A stretch of 64,000 nucleotides of DNA from Rhizobium etli_C (GTDB taxonomy: Bacteria > Pseudomonadota > Alphaproteobacteria > Rhizobiales > Rhizobiaceae), in assembly GCF_014198605.1 (NCBI RefSeq), contig NZ_JACIHU010000007.1; one strand, written 5' to 3'. A model generated the notes under the pieces. The model searched no databases. It was not told where the DNA came from and worked only from the letters and a program-made list of their open reading frames with translations. This document shows positions 8,323 to 17,088 of the stretch, one piece after another. Position 1 is the first letter of the stretch. Each line of letters begins with the position of its first letter. Position numbers and translations under genes: made by a program.

Positions 8323-9420
8323 TCATTGGACCACCGGCTTGTCGTTCGGAACCGGGCCGACATCGGGCAGTTCTCCGTCGTCATCCTCGGCGACCGGCGC
8401 CGCCGCCGGCACGGCGGCAAGCGCGCTCGCGGCAGAAGGTCCGCCCGCGGCGGAAGGTCCGCCGTAGGTGGCGGCCTGCATCGAGGTGACGGAAGCGGCG
8501 TCGAGCACGGCGGCGCAGGCCTTTGGCATGTCGGAGACCATCATCTCGCGCGGCGGCTTCGGCGGCTTGGCGCCGGGCTTCGGCGGCTTTGGTGGCGCCC
8601 ATGGCGTCGGCGTGAACCAATAAGCCAGCGACTTGTCGCAGCCGTCTCCCGCGGCGACGGGAGCTTGCGGGGTGCATCCGGCTGCACCGGGCGGGCACTT
8701 CATACGGATGTGAAAATGCGAATCATGGCCGTATATCGGCCGGAGCTTGCCGAGGTTGGTGCGATCGCCCGTCCAGGTGTCGCACATCTTTTTCTTGATG
8801 GCGGGATTGACGAAAATGCGCTCCACCTGGGGATAGCTCGCCGCCAGCATCAAAAGCCGCGCCCGCGATTCCGTCCATACTTTGGGATTGACGGTCAGGA
8901 ACTTGTTCTTTTGCAGCATGGTGGTGAAAGGCAGGTTCTCGCGCTCCTCGGCCGTCAGGCGGCGCGCCGGCATCGGCGTGAACCATATATCGGCATCGAG
9001 GCCGATCTGGTGCGAGGAGTGGCCGTTGAGCATCGGCCCGCCGCGCGGCTGGGCGATGTCGCCGACGAGAATGCCCGGCCAGCCGGCATATTTGACCGCA
9101 TCCTGCGAAAACCGTTCCAAGAGCGCGATCATCGCGGGGTTGCCCCAGCGGCGGTTGCGCGAAAGCCGCATCGCCTGCCAGGTCGGCCCGTCGGTCGGCA
9201 GAGCCACAGCGCCGGTCATGCAGCCCTTGGCATAAAAGCCGATCGGCTGCGCCGGTCCCTGTGTCGGCAGGCTGGCGCCGGCGAACAGCGCCTTGGCGCT
9301 GCCCGGGCTTGGTGTCTTCTGCTCGGCGCCGACGTCGCCGGCGGCAAGGCCTGCGCCGATTGCGCCGGCAAGCGCCAGTCTGCCGAATGTCCTGAAAGCT
9401 TGAGCGAAGCCGAGTGCCAT
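8323..9420 (-). CDS. mepA: MepA-type penicillin-insensitive murein endopeptidase (peptidase M74)
   Basis: 365 aa with an N-terminal signal peptide (LALAGAIGAGLAAGDVGA). Family M74 enzymes are periplasmic zinc endopeptidases that cut D-Ala-mDAP cross-links in peptidoglycan. The metal-binding motifs are present: HSSHQIGLDADIWF in the middle and YGHDSHFHIRM later. After the catalytic domain come a Pro/Lys-rich linker (PPKPPKPGAKPPKPP) and an Ala/Pro-rich acidic tail, longer than in E. coli MepA. It is divergent from yejA. Confidence 0.93.
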   Translation of the reverse strand: MALGFAQAFRTFGRLALAGAIGAGLAAGDVGAEQKTPSPGSAKALFAGASLPTQGPAQPIGFYAKGCMTGAVALPTDGPTWQAMRLSRNRRWGNPAMIALLERFSQDAVKYAGWPGILVGDIAQPRGGPMLNGHSSHQIGLDADIWFTPMPARRLTAEERENLPFTTMLQKNKFLTVNPKVWTESRARLLMLAASYPQVERIFVNPAIKKKMCDTWTGDRTNLGKLRPIYGHDSHFHIRMKCPPGAAGCTPQAPVAAGDGCDKSLAYWFTPTPWAPPKPPKPGAKPPKPPREMMVSDMPKACAAVLDAASVTSMQAATYGGPSAAGGPSAASALAAVPAAAPVAEDDDGELPDVGPVPNDKPVVQ

Positions 9421-9667
9421 GCTGTTCCCTTGAGAAGTGATTTGTTTGCGAATCTAACGTGAAAAGAGATTTTGGTGAATCGATGATTTGCCGGGCGGGC
9501 GGCGGAGGCGGCGGTGACGGATCGCCGTAGCGGCTTAGGCCTCGAGGATCTCAGACACGGCCGGGCATCTTGAATATTTCGTGAGCCTAGCAAAAATCAA
9601 ACTCTTACCTGTTTTTCGCCCCTATTTCTCGTATTGTCGAACCATCAATAATCACGGGAAACTGGGA
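9421..9667. promoter_or_regulatory. Divergent promoter region mepA / yejA
   Basis: 247 bp between the divergent mepA and yejA starts. The half next to yejA (9560-9660) is distinctly AT-richer than its surroundings and must hold the yej promoter. I see no clear palindrome or known box. Confidence 0.4.
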
Positions 9668-11500
9668 ATGGCATTTCTGTCGTCGAAGATCGGTTTGTTT
9701 CTCTCGCTTGCGGCTGTTTTGGCGCCGGTGGGGGCTGTTGGTCAGGACCAGCCGTTTCTGATCGGAAGCTCGGTCATCAGTGAGATGAAGTACAAGCCGG
9801 GCTTTGCGCATTTCGACTATGTCAATCCCGATGCCCCGAAGGGTGGAGACCTGCGTCTCTCGGCCAGCGGCGCCTTCGACACCTTCAATCCTCTGCTCGC
9901 GAAAGGCCAGGCAGCTGTAGGTCTGTCGCTTGTTTACGACACGTTGATGAAGCCGGCCGAAGACGAACTCCTTGTCTCCTATGGTCTGCTCGCCGAGGGC
10001 CTGTCCTTTCCGGCTGACGTCTCCAGCGCGACCTTTCGCCTGCACAAGGAAGCGAAATGGGCGGATGGTCAGCCGGTCACGCCTGAGGACGTCATATTCA
10101 GTCTTGAGAAGACGAAGGAGCTCAATCCGCTCACGGCCAATTATTATCGTCACGTGCTGAAGGCGGAAAAGACCGGCGAGCGCGACGTCACCTTCACTTT
10201 CGACGAGAAGAACAATCGCGAACTGCCCAATATTCTCGGCCAGTTGGTGGTCGTTCCGAAGCATTGGTGGGAAGCGCCCGGAGCAGACGGCAAGCCGCGC
10301 GATATTACCAAGACGACGCTGGAGCACGTGATGGGTTCGGGGCCTTACAAGATTGCTTCCTTCTCCCCAGGCGCGACGATTCGTTATGAATTGCGTGACG
10401 ACTATTGGGGTAAGGATCTCAATGTAAATGTCGGCCAGAACAACTTCCGCAACGTCATCTACACCTATTTCGGCGATCGGGACGTCGAGTTCGAAGCGTT
10501 TCGCGCCGGCAACAGCGACTATTGGCAGGAAACGACGGCTGCCCGCTGGGCAACGGGATATGATTTTCCTGCGGTAAAGGAAGGAAAGGTCAAGAAGGAG
10601 GAGGTCAAGAACCCGCTGCGCTCCACCGGCATCCTGCAGGCGCTCGTGCCCAACATGCGGCGCGACCTGTTCAAGGACATCAGGGTCCGCCAGGCGCTGA
10701 ATTACGGTTTCGATTTCGAAGAGTTGAACCGCACGGTTGCTTTCAACAGCTACAAGCGGATCGATAGTTATTTCTGGAACACCGACCTCGCCTCCTCCGG
10801 CCTGCCCCAAGGGCGGGAGCTCGAAATACTACAGGGGATGAAGGACAAGGTTCCGCCGGAGGTCTTCACGACGCCTTATACCAATCCGGTCGGCGGCGAT
10901 CCGCAGAAAAGCCGCGACAACCTCCGCAAGGCGATTGGGCTGCTGAAAGAAGCCGGCTGGGAGATAAAGAACAACCGGATGGTAAATACCAAGACCGGCC
11001 AGCCGATGAGTTTCGAGATCCTGTTGTCAAGCCCGATGTTGGAGCGCTGGGCGGTTCCTTACGCCAACAACCTCAAGAAAATCGGCATAGATGCCCGCGT
11101 CCGCACGGTCGACGCGTCGCAGGCCGTCAATCGCGAGCGCAGCTTCGACTACGATATGATCTGGAACGTCTGGGCGGAGACGATGAACCCAGGCAACGAG
11201 CAGGCCGACTATTGGGGCTCCGGCTCGGTTAACCAGCAAGGCTCTCGCAATTATGCCGGCATCGCCAACCCGGCTGTCGATGAGCTCATTCGCATGATTA
11301 TCTTCGCGCCGAACCGCGAAGAACAGGTTGCAGCGATCAAGGCCATGGATCGGGTATTGCTGGCAAATCACTATGTGATCCCGCTGTTCTACCGCGATAG
11401 CTATAACATCGCCTATTGGAATACGGTTACGCATCCGGCCGAGTTTCCGGCTTATGGCCTTGGCTTCCCCGATGCCTGGTGGTCCACTTCGACAAAATGA
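9668..11500 (+). CDS. yejA: YejA, periplasmic peptide-binding protein
   Basis: About 610 aa from the ATG at 9668; the frame extends 29 codons upstream, but the signal peptide (SKIGLFLSLAAVLAPVGAVGQ) starts just after this ATG. It is an SBP_bac_5 protein of the YejA branch: FDYVNPDAPKGGDLRLSASG, FDTFNPLLAKG and KWADGQPVTPEDVIFSLE. YejABEF imports peptides; in enterobacteria it admits microcin C, and in Sinorhizobium it affects tolerance of plant NCR peptides (established for relatives). It heads the operon and is 150 bp from yejB. Confidence 0.93.
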   Translation: MAFLSSKIGLFLSLAAVLAPVGAVGQDQPFLIGSSVISEMKYKPGFAHFDYVNPDAPKGGDLRLSASGAFDTFNPLLAKGQAAVGLSLVYDTLMKPAEDELLVSYGLLAEGLSFPADVSSATFRLHKEAKWADGQPVTPEDVIFSLEKTKELNPLTANYYRHVLKAEKTGERDVTFTFDEKNNRELPNILGQLVVVPKHWWEAPGADGKPRDITKTTLEHVMGSGPYKIASFSPGATIRYELRDDYWGKDLNVNVGQNNFRNVIYTYFGDRDVEFEAFRAGNSDYWQETTAARWATGYDFPAVKEGKVKKEEVKNPLRSTGILQALVPNMRRDLFKDIRVRQALNYGFDFEELNRTVAFNSYKRIDSYFWNTDLASSGLPQGRELEILQGMKDKVPPEVFTTPYTNPVGGDPQKSRDNLRKAIGLLKEAGWEIKNNRMVNTKTGQPMSFEILLSSPMLERWAVPYANNLKKIGIDARVRTVDASQAVNRERSFDYDMIWNVWAETMNPGNEQADYWGSGSVNQQGSRNYAGIANPAVDELIRMIIFAPNREEQVAAIKAMDRVLLANHYVIPLFYRDSYNIAYWNTVTHPAEFPAYGLGFPDAWWSTSTK

Positions 11501-11650
11501 GCGGGCTTGCAATGCAGGGCCGCTGGGCTCCAAATGGGACGAGCGAATCACGACAAGCCGGCAGGGCCGGCAAGGGAAGGCTGGCGGATTGAGCGGCATT
11601 GGACTGAACGACGTGCAGACAAGAAAAGCTTTCCCGGAGGCTGAAGGCTG

Positions 11651-12739
11651 ATGGGCGCTTATGTCATTCGCCGCCTGCTGTTGATGATTCCGACCATCGT
11701 CGGCATCATGGCGATTTCCTTCATCGTCGTTCAATTCGCCCCCGGTGGTCCGGTCGAGCAGGTAATCGCCCAGCTGACCGGCCAGGCCGACAGCGCCGAT
11801 CAGCGCCTGTCCGGCGGCGGCGATCTTCTCGGCGGAGGAGGAGGCGAAGAAAGCTCGAAATATCGCGGCGCCCAGGGCCTCGATCCGGAGTTGATCGCCA
11901 CGCTTGAAAAACAATTCGGCTTTGACAAGCCGCCGCTGACGCGTTTCGGCGAGATGATGTGGAACTACATCCGCTTCGATTTCGGCGAGAGCTTCTTCCG
12001 CAACACTTCAGTGCTCGACCTCATCAAGGAAAAGCTGCCGGTGTCGATCTCGCTCGGCATCTGGATCCTGATCTTCTCCTATGCGATCTCCATCCCGCTC
12101 GGTATCCGCAAGGCGGTGAAGGACGGATCGACCTTCGATGTCTGGACCTCGGGCGTCATCGTCGTCGGTTATGCCGTGCCGAGCTTTCTCTTCGGCATTC
12201 TGCTGATCGTGCTGTTCGCCGGCGGCTCGTTTTACGACTGGTTCCCGTTGCGCGGCCTGGTTTCCGATAATTTCGACCAGCTCGCCTGGTGGCAGAAACC
12301 GCTCGATTATTTCTGGCACCTCACTTTGCCGCTGATCTCGCTTTCGCTCGCCGCCTTCGCCACGACGACGCTGCTCACCAAGAATTCCTTCATCGAGGAG
12401 ATCAAGAAGCAATATGTCGTCACCGCCCGTGCCAAGGGCTTGAACGAGCGGCAGGTGCTTTACGGCCATGTGTTCCGCAATGCCATGCTGATCATCATCG
12501 CCGGTTTTCCCGGCGCCTTCATCTCCGCCTTCTTCACCGGCTCGCTGCTGATCGAGAACATCTTCTCGCTCGATGGTCTCGGCCGCCTCGGCTATCTCTC
12601 GGTGGTCAACCGCGATTATCCGATCGTCTTCGCCACGCTCTACATCTTCTCGCTGCTCGGCCTTTTCGTCAGCCTGATCTCCGACCTGATCTACACCTGG
12701 ATCGATCCGCGCATCGATTTCGAGCGGAGGGATGTCTGA
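11651..12739 (+). CDS. yejB: YejB, peptide ABC transporter permease
   Basis: 362-aa inner-membrane permease with an N-terminal anchor (YVIRRLLLMIPTIVGIMAISF) and a large periplasmic insertion containing a Gly-rich stretch (GGGDLLGGGGGEE) before the membrane core. The coupling loop that contacts the ATPase is VTARAKGLNERQVLYGHVFRNA. The stop overlaps the yejE ATG by one base (TGATG). Confidence 0.95.
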   Translation: MGAYVIRRLLLMIPTIVGIMAISFIVVQFAPGGPVEQVIAQLTGQADSADQRLSGGGDLLGGGGGEESSKYRGAQGLDPELIATLEKQFGFDKPPLTRFGEMMWNYIRFDFGESFFRNTSVLDLIKEKLPVSISLGIWILIFSYAISIPLGIRKAVKDGSTFDVWTSGVIVVGYAVPSFLFGILLIVLFAGGSFYDWFPLRGLVSDNFDQLAWWQKPLDYFWHLTLPLISLSLAAFATTTLLTKNSFIEEIKKQYVVTARAKGLNERQVLYGHVFRNAMLIIIAGFPGAFISAFFTGSLLIENIFSLDGLGRLGYLSVVNRDYPIVFATLYIFSLLGLFVSLISDLIYTWIDPRIDFERRDV

Positions 12740-13887
12740 TGGACGCTGCCGCAAATCCTGCCGTCGCAACCCCGGTCAAGCCGCCGCGCAAGGGCCTGCT
12801 GTCGCCGACCAACATCCGCCGCTGGAAGAATTTCCGGGCGAACGGCCGTGGCTACTGGTCGCTGTGGCTGTTCCTGCTGCTCTTCGTGCTCAGCCTGTTC
12901 GCCGAATTCCTCGCCAACGACCGGCCGATCATCGCCTCCTATAAGGGTGAAATCCTGTTTCCGGTGCTGATCGACTATCCCGAGGAGAAGTTCGGCGGCT
13001 TCCTTGCCGAAACCGATTACCGTTCCTCGGTGATCGCAGACGAGATCAACGCCAATGGCTGGATGATCTGGCCGCCGGTCCGCTATTCCTACCGCTCGGT
13101 CAACTCCAACATTCCGCATTCGGCGCCGACCGCTCCTTTCTGGCTGATGACCAAGGAGGAGCGCTGCTCCGGCTATCCGCAAGGGGTCAACGATCCCGCC
13201 TGCACGCTCGGCAATCTCAACTGGCTCGGCACCGACGATCAGGCTCGCGACGTGCTCGCCCGCGTCATCTACGGCTTCCGTATCTCGGTGCTCTTCGGCC
13301 TGGCGCTCACCATCTGCTCGGCAATCATCGGCGTGACGGCCGGCGCGGTGCAGGGCTATTTCGGCGGCTGGACCGATCTTTTGCTGCAGCGCCTCATCGA
13401 GATCTGGTCGTCAATGCCGGTGCTCTACATCTTGCTGATCATCGCCGCCATCCTGCCGCCCGGCTTCTTCGTGCTGCTCGGCATCATGCTGCTCTTTTCC
13501 TGGGTCGGCTTCGTCGGCGTCGTGCGCGCCGAATTCCTGCGCGCCCGCAATTTCGAATATGTGCGCGCCGCCCGTGCCCTTGGCGTCAACAACCGCACCA
13601 TCATGTGGCGCCATCTGTTGCCGAATGCCATGGTCGCGACGCTGACCTTCCTGCCCTTCATCCTCTCCGGCTCGATCACGACGCTGACCTCGCTCGATTT
13701 CCTGGGCTTCGGCATGCCGCCGGGTTCCCCCTCGCTTGGCGAGATGATCGCCCAGGGCAAGACCAACCTGCAGGCGCCCTGGCTCGGGCTGACGGCCTTC
13801 TTCGCCATGTCGATCATGCTGTCCCTGCTGATCTTCATCGGCGAAGCCGTGCGCGACGCCTTCGACCCGAGGAAGACGTTTCAATGA
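12739..13887 (+). CDS. yejE: YejE, peptide ABC transporter permease
   Basis: 382-aa permease of the DppC/OppC type. The start ATG at 12739 overlaps the yejB stop. A long periplasmic region (roughly residues 65-170), including NLNWLGTDDQARDVLARVIYGFR, precedes the membrane core, as usual in YejE. The ATPase-contact loop is YVRAARALGVNNRTIMWRHLLPNAM. The end overlaps yejF as ATGA. Confidence 0.95.
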   Translation: MDAAANPAVATPVKPPRKGLLSPTNIRRWKNFRANGRGYWSLWLFLLLFVLSLFAEFLANDRPIIASYKGEILFPVLIDYPEEKFGGFLAETDYRSSVIADEINANGWMIWPPVRYSYRSVNSNIPHSAPTAPFWLMTKEERCSGYPQGVNDPACTLGNLNWLGTDDQARDVLARVIYGFRISVLFGLALTICSAIIGVTAGAVQGYFGGWTDLLLQRLIEIWSSMPVLYILLIIAAILPPGFFVLLGIMLLFSWVGFVGVVRAEFLRARNFEYVRAARALGVNNRTIMWRHLLPNAMVATLTFLPFILSGSITTLTSLDFLGFGMPPGSPSLGEMIAQGKTNLQAPWLGLTAFFAMSIMLSLLIFIGEAVRDAFDPRKTFQ

Positions 13888-15521
13888 ATGACATGACAGA
13901 ACCGCTCCTTTCAGTCCGCGATCTCTCGGTTGCCTTTCATCAGGGCGGCGAAACCTCGCTTGCCGTCGATCACATCTCCTTCGATATCGCCAAGGGCGAG
14001 GTCGTAGCGCTGGTCGGCGAATCTGGTTCCGGCAAGTCGGTCTCGGCCAATTCGATCCTCAAGCTTTTGCCCTATCCCTCCGCGAGCCATCCCTCCGGCG
14101 AAATCCTGTTCAAGGGCAAGGACCTCTTGAAGGCGTCGGAACGGGCGCTGCGTGAGGTTCGCGGCAACGACATCACCATGATCTTCCAGGAGCCGATGAC
14201 CTCGCTCAATCCGCTTCATACGATCGAGAAGCAGATCGCCGAAATCCTCGCCCTGCACCAGGGCATCACCGGCGAGCCGGCGCGCCGGCGCGTGCTGGAA
14301 TTGTTGAACCAGGTCGGCATCCGCGAGCCGGAAAAGCGGTTGAAGGCCTATCCGCACGAACTGTCAGGCGGCCAGCGCCAGCGCGTCATGATCGCCATGG
14401 CGCTCGCCAACCGGCCGGAATTGCTGATCGCCGACGAGCCGACCACGGCGCTCGACGTCACCGTGCAGGCGCAGATCCTCGAACTGCTGCGGCAATTGAA
14501 GGCGGCGCACGGCATGTCGCTGCTGTTCATCACCCATGATCTCGGCATCGTGCGCAAATTCGCCGATCGCGTCTGCGTGATGACGAAGGGGAGGATCGTC
14601 GAGACGGGAACCGTCGAGGAGGTCTTCGCCAATCCGAAGCACGATTATACCCGCCACCTCCTTGCCTCCGAGCCGCGCGGCGAACCACCGCTTGCCGATC
14701 CGTCGAAGCCGGTGGTGATGGAAGGTTCCGACATTCGTGTCTGGTTCCCGATCAAGGCGGGGCTGATGCGCCGCGTCGTCGACCATGTCAAGGCAGTCGA
14801 CGGCATCGATCTTTCGCTGCGCGCCGGTCAGACGCTCGGTGTCGTCGGCGAGTCCGGTTCCGGCAAGACAACACTCGGCCTGGCGCTCACGCGGCTGATC
14901 TCCTCGCAAGGGCGGATCGCTTTCGTCGGCAAGGATATAGCCGGCTATTCGTTCAGCGAGATGCGGCCGCTGCGCAATCAGCTGCAGATCGTCTTCCAGG
15001 ATCCCTACGGCTCGCTGAGCCCGCGCATGTCGGTCGGCGATATCATTGCCGAAGGGCTGAAGGTGCATGAACGCTCCTTGAGCGCCGAAGAGCGCGACCA
15101 GCGCGTCTGCTGGGCGCTGGAGGAGGTCGGCCTCGACCCGCTGACCCGATGGCGTTACCCGCATGAATTTTCCGGAGGCCAGCGCCAGCGCATCGCCATT
15201 GCCCGCGCCATGGTGCTCAAACCGCGCTTCGTCATGCTCGACGAGCCGACCTCGGCCCTCGATATGAGCGTCCAGGCCCAGGTGGTCGATCTCCTGCGCG
15301 ACCTGCAGAAGAAGCACGACCTCGCCTATCTCTTCATCAGCCACGACCTGAAGGTGGTGAAGGCGCTTGCCAACGACGTCATCGTCATGCGTTTCGGCAA
15401 GGTGGTGGAGCAGGGGCCCTCCTCGGAAATCTTCCGTGCTCCGAAGGACGATTACACCAAGGCGCTGATGGCCGCCGCCTTCAACATCGAGGCGGTGCCG
15501 ACGCCCGCCGTGCAGCAGTAA
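13884..15521 (+). CDS. yejF: YejF, double-ATPase subunit of the peptide importer
   Basis: 545 aa from the ATG at 13884, which overlaps the yejE stop. Two complete ATPase halves: the first has GESGSGKSVSANSIL, HELSGGQRQRVMIAMAL and LLIADEPTTALD; the second has GESGSGKTTLGLALTRL, EFSGGQRQRIAIARAM and FVMLDEPTSALD. Each half ends with the oligopeptide-transporter C-terminal region (DYTRHLLASEP, DYTKALMAAAF). It powers YejB/E. Confidence 0.96.
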   Translation: MNDMTEPLLSVRDLSVAFHQGGETSLAVDHISFDIAKGEVVALVGESGSGKSVSANSILKLLPYPSASHPSGEILFKGKDLLKASERALREVRGNDITMIFQEPMTSLNPLHTIEKQIAEILALHQGITGEPARRRVLELLNQVGIREPEKRLKAYPHELSGGQRQRVMIAMALANRPELLIADEPTTALDVTVQAQILELLRQLKAAHGMSLLFITHDLGIVRKFADRVCVMTKGRIVETGTVEEVFANPKHDYTRHLLASEPRGEPPLADPSKPVVMEGSDIRVWFPIKAGLMRRVVDHVKAVDGIDLSLRAGQTLGVVGESGSGKTTLGLALTRLISSQGRIAFVGKDIAGYSFSEMRPLRNQLQIVFQDPYGSLSPRMSVGDIIAEGLKVHERSLSAEERDQRVCWALEEVGLDPLTRWRYPHEFSGGQRQRIAIARAMVLKPRFVMLDEPTSALDMSVQAQVVDLLRDLQKKHDLAYLFISHDLKVVKALANDVIVMRFGKVVEQGPSSEIFRAPKDDYTKALMAAAFNIEAVPTPAVQQ

Positions 15522-15529
15522 AGAACATC

Positions 15530-16489
15530 ATGTCCACACCTTCTCCTGTTCTCGTCGACATCAAGTTCAATCCCGAAGGCGTCGCCCGCGTGCTGAAAAC
15601 GGCCTTTGCCGACCGCGGCAGCATCAATCTCGCCGATCCGGCCGATCGGACGCGGGATCTCCGCGCGGCCGAATACGCGCTTCTCTGGAAGCCGGATGCC
15701 GATCTTTTCAACCGGGCGCCGAACCTCAAGGTCATCTTCTCGGGCGGCGCCGGCGTCGACCACATCATCGGCATGGACGGCCTGCCTGACATACCGATCG
15801 TTCGTTTCGTCGATCGTAGCCTAACTACCCGCATGAGCGAATGGGTGGTGATGCAATGCCTGATGCATCTGCGCGGGCAATACGCCCATGATATCAGCCA
15901 GCGGCGGCGCGAATGGGCCAAGTTGATCGCGCCCGAAGCAGCGGAGGTGACGGTCGGCGTCATGGGCCTCGGCGTGCTCGGGCAGGACGCGGTCGCCAAG
16001 CTGAAGGTGATGGGTTTCAACGTCATCGGCTGGTCGCGTACCCGCAAAGAGATCGACGGCGTCGAAACCTTCGACGCGCGCGAACTGGACGGGTTCCTCG
16101 CCAGGACCGACATTCTCGTCGGCCTTCTGCCGCTGACACCTGATACCACCGGTTTTTATGATCGCGGGCTATTTAAAAAGCTCCGCCGCGGCGGTGCGCT
16201 CGGGCGGCCGGTCCTCATCAATGCCGGCCGCGGCCGGAGCCAGGTCGAGGCCGACATCGTCTCGGCCATCCGGGACGGCATCCTCGGCGGCGCTTCGCTT
16301 GACGTTTTCGAGATGGAGCCGCTCGCGTCAGATAACCCGCTATGGAAGTTGGAGAACGTCTTCATCACCCCACATGACGCCGCGGTCTCCGAAGAGAACG
16401 CGCTGTTCCGCCATGTCGAGACGCAGATCGCCCGTTTCGAGCGCGGTGAGCCCCTGCAATTCGTGGTCGACCGCGCCGCCGGCTATTGA
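15530..16489 (+). CDS. D-isomer-specific 2-hydroxyacid dehydrogenase (GhrA-like)
   Basis: 319 aa. NAD(P) loop GVMGLGVLGQD lies mid-protein; the Arg of NAGRGRSQVEADI, the Glu of FEMEPL and the His of ITPHDAAV form the catalytic set of the family. It is closest in pattern to glyoxylate/hydroxypyruvate reductase A. It begins 8 bp after yejF with no terminator between, so it may be co-transcribed with the peptide importer; the functional link is not obvious. Confidence 0.88.
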   Translation: MSTPSPVLVDIKFNPEGVARVLKTAFADRGSINLADPADRTRDLRAAEYALLWKPDADLFNRAPNLKVIFSGGAGVDHIIGMDGLPDIPIVRFVDRSLTTRMSEWVVMQCLMHLRGQYAHDISQRRREWAKLIAPEAAEVTVGVMGLGVLGQDAVAKLKVMGFNVIGWSRTRKEIDGVETFDARELDGFLARTDILVGLLPLTPDTTGFYDRGLFKKLRRGGALGRPVLINAGRGRSQVEADIVSAIRDGILGGASLDVFEMEPLASDNPLWKLENVFITPHDAAVSEENALFRHVETQIARFERGEPLQFVVDRAAGY

Positions 16490-16576
16490 GCGTCCGGAAC
16501 CTTCGAGACGACTGACCGTTTTCTCTGCGACAGTTTCTTGCGGCCGGATCGGCCGCCAAGGCAGCGGAAGGAGACG

Positions 16577-16921
16577 ATGATGGCGCATCAGACGGAAACA
16601 CGCTGGGAAAAATCCGACGGCAAGCTTCACAAGGAGGAGCAGATCCCGCCGGTCAAGGCAAAGCAGGGGCGCATGGGATACCGCATCCTGACGGTGCTGC
16701 TCGTCGCGCTGGTCCTCGCCTTCGTGGTCTGGATCCCGGTCGAGATCTGGGGCAACCGCGAGGCGAACGAGGTGGCGCCGCAGCAGCCCGGCCAGCAGCT
16801 CGAGCAACAGCAATCGGACGCAGCACCTGTCCCGACGCCGCAGAACGGCAATGCCGTGCCGACAGCTCCGGCCCCGAATGCTGCGCCGGCCCCGGCCCAG
16901 CCAGCGGCGCCGGCCCAATAG
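16577..16921 (+). CDS. Small single-pass membrane protein with Pro/Ala/Gln-rich periplasmic tail
   Basis: 114 aa, preceded by GGAAGGAG. A charged N-terminus (residues 1-34) is followed by one membrane helix (YRILTVLLVALVLAFVVWIP) and a low-complexity tail rich in Pro, Ala and Gln. I do not recognise a named family; similar proteins are common in rhizobia. A hairpin terminator follows. A second ATG one codon later is equally possible as the start. Confidence 0.7.
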   Translation: MMAHQTETRWEKSDGKLHKEEQIPPVKAKQGRMGYRILTVLLVALVLAFVVWIPVEIWGNREANEVAPQQPGQQLEQQQSDAAPVPTPQNGNAVPTAPAPNAAPAPAQPAAPAQ

Positions 16922-16942
16922 AGCAATTCCAGATGATCTCCC

Positions 16943-16980
16943 ATCCCGCCGCCATGCCGCGGCGGGATGTTTATGTTTTG
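16943..16980 (+). terminator. Rho-independent terminator
   Basis: ATCCCGCCGC and GCGGCGGGAT form a perfect 10-bp stem around CATGCC, followed by GTTTATGTTTTG. It lies 22 bp after the stop of the small membrane protein. Confidence 0.8.
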
Positions 16981-17088
16981 TCTGGACTTTTCCTGCCGAT
17001 TTTTCGATAAGAAGACGCACGAGCCGGTTTCGTGCGCCGGCCCGCAAACTTGGCAGCACCTGACCGGATTGGACAGGGGCAGGAATTC

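Noticed and set aside
12289..12738. Upstream extension of the yejE frame
   Set aside because: It overlaps yejB in another frame and the sequence is low-complexity Arg/Leu/His; the ATG at 12739 overlapping the yejB stop is the natural start.
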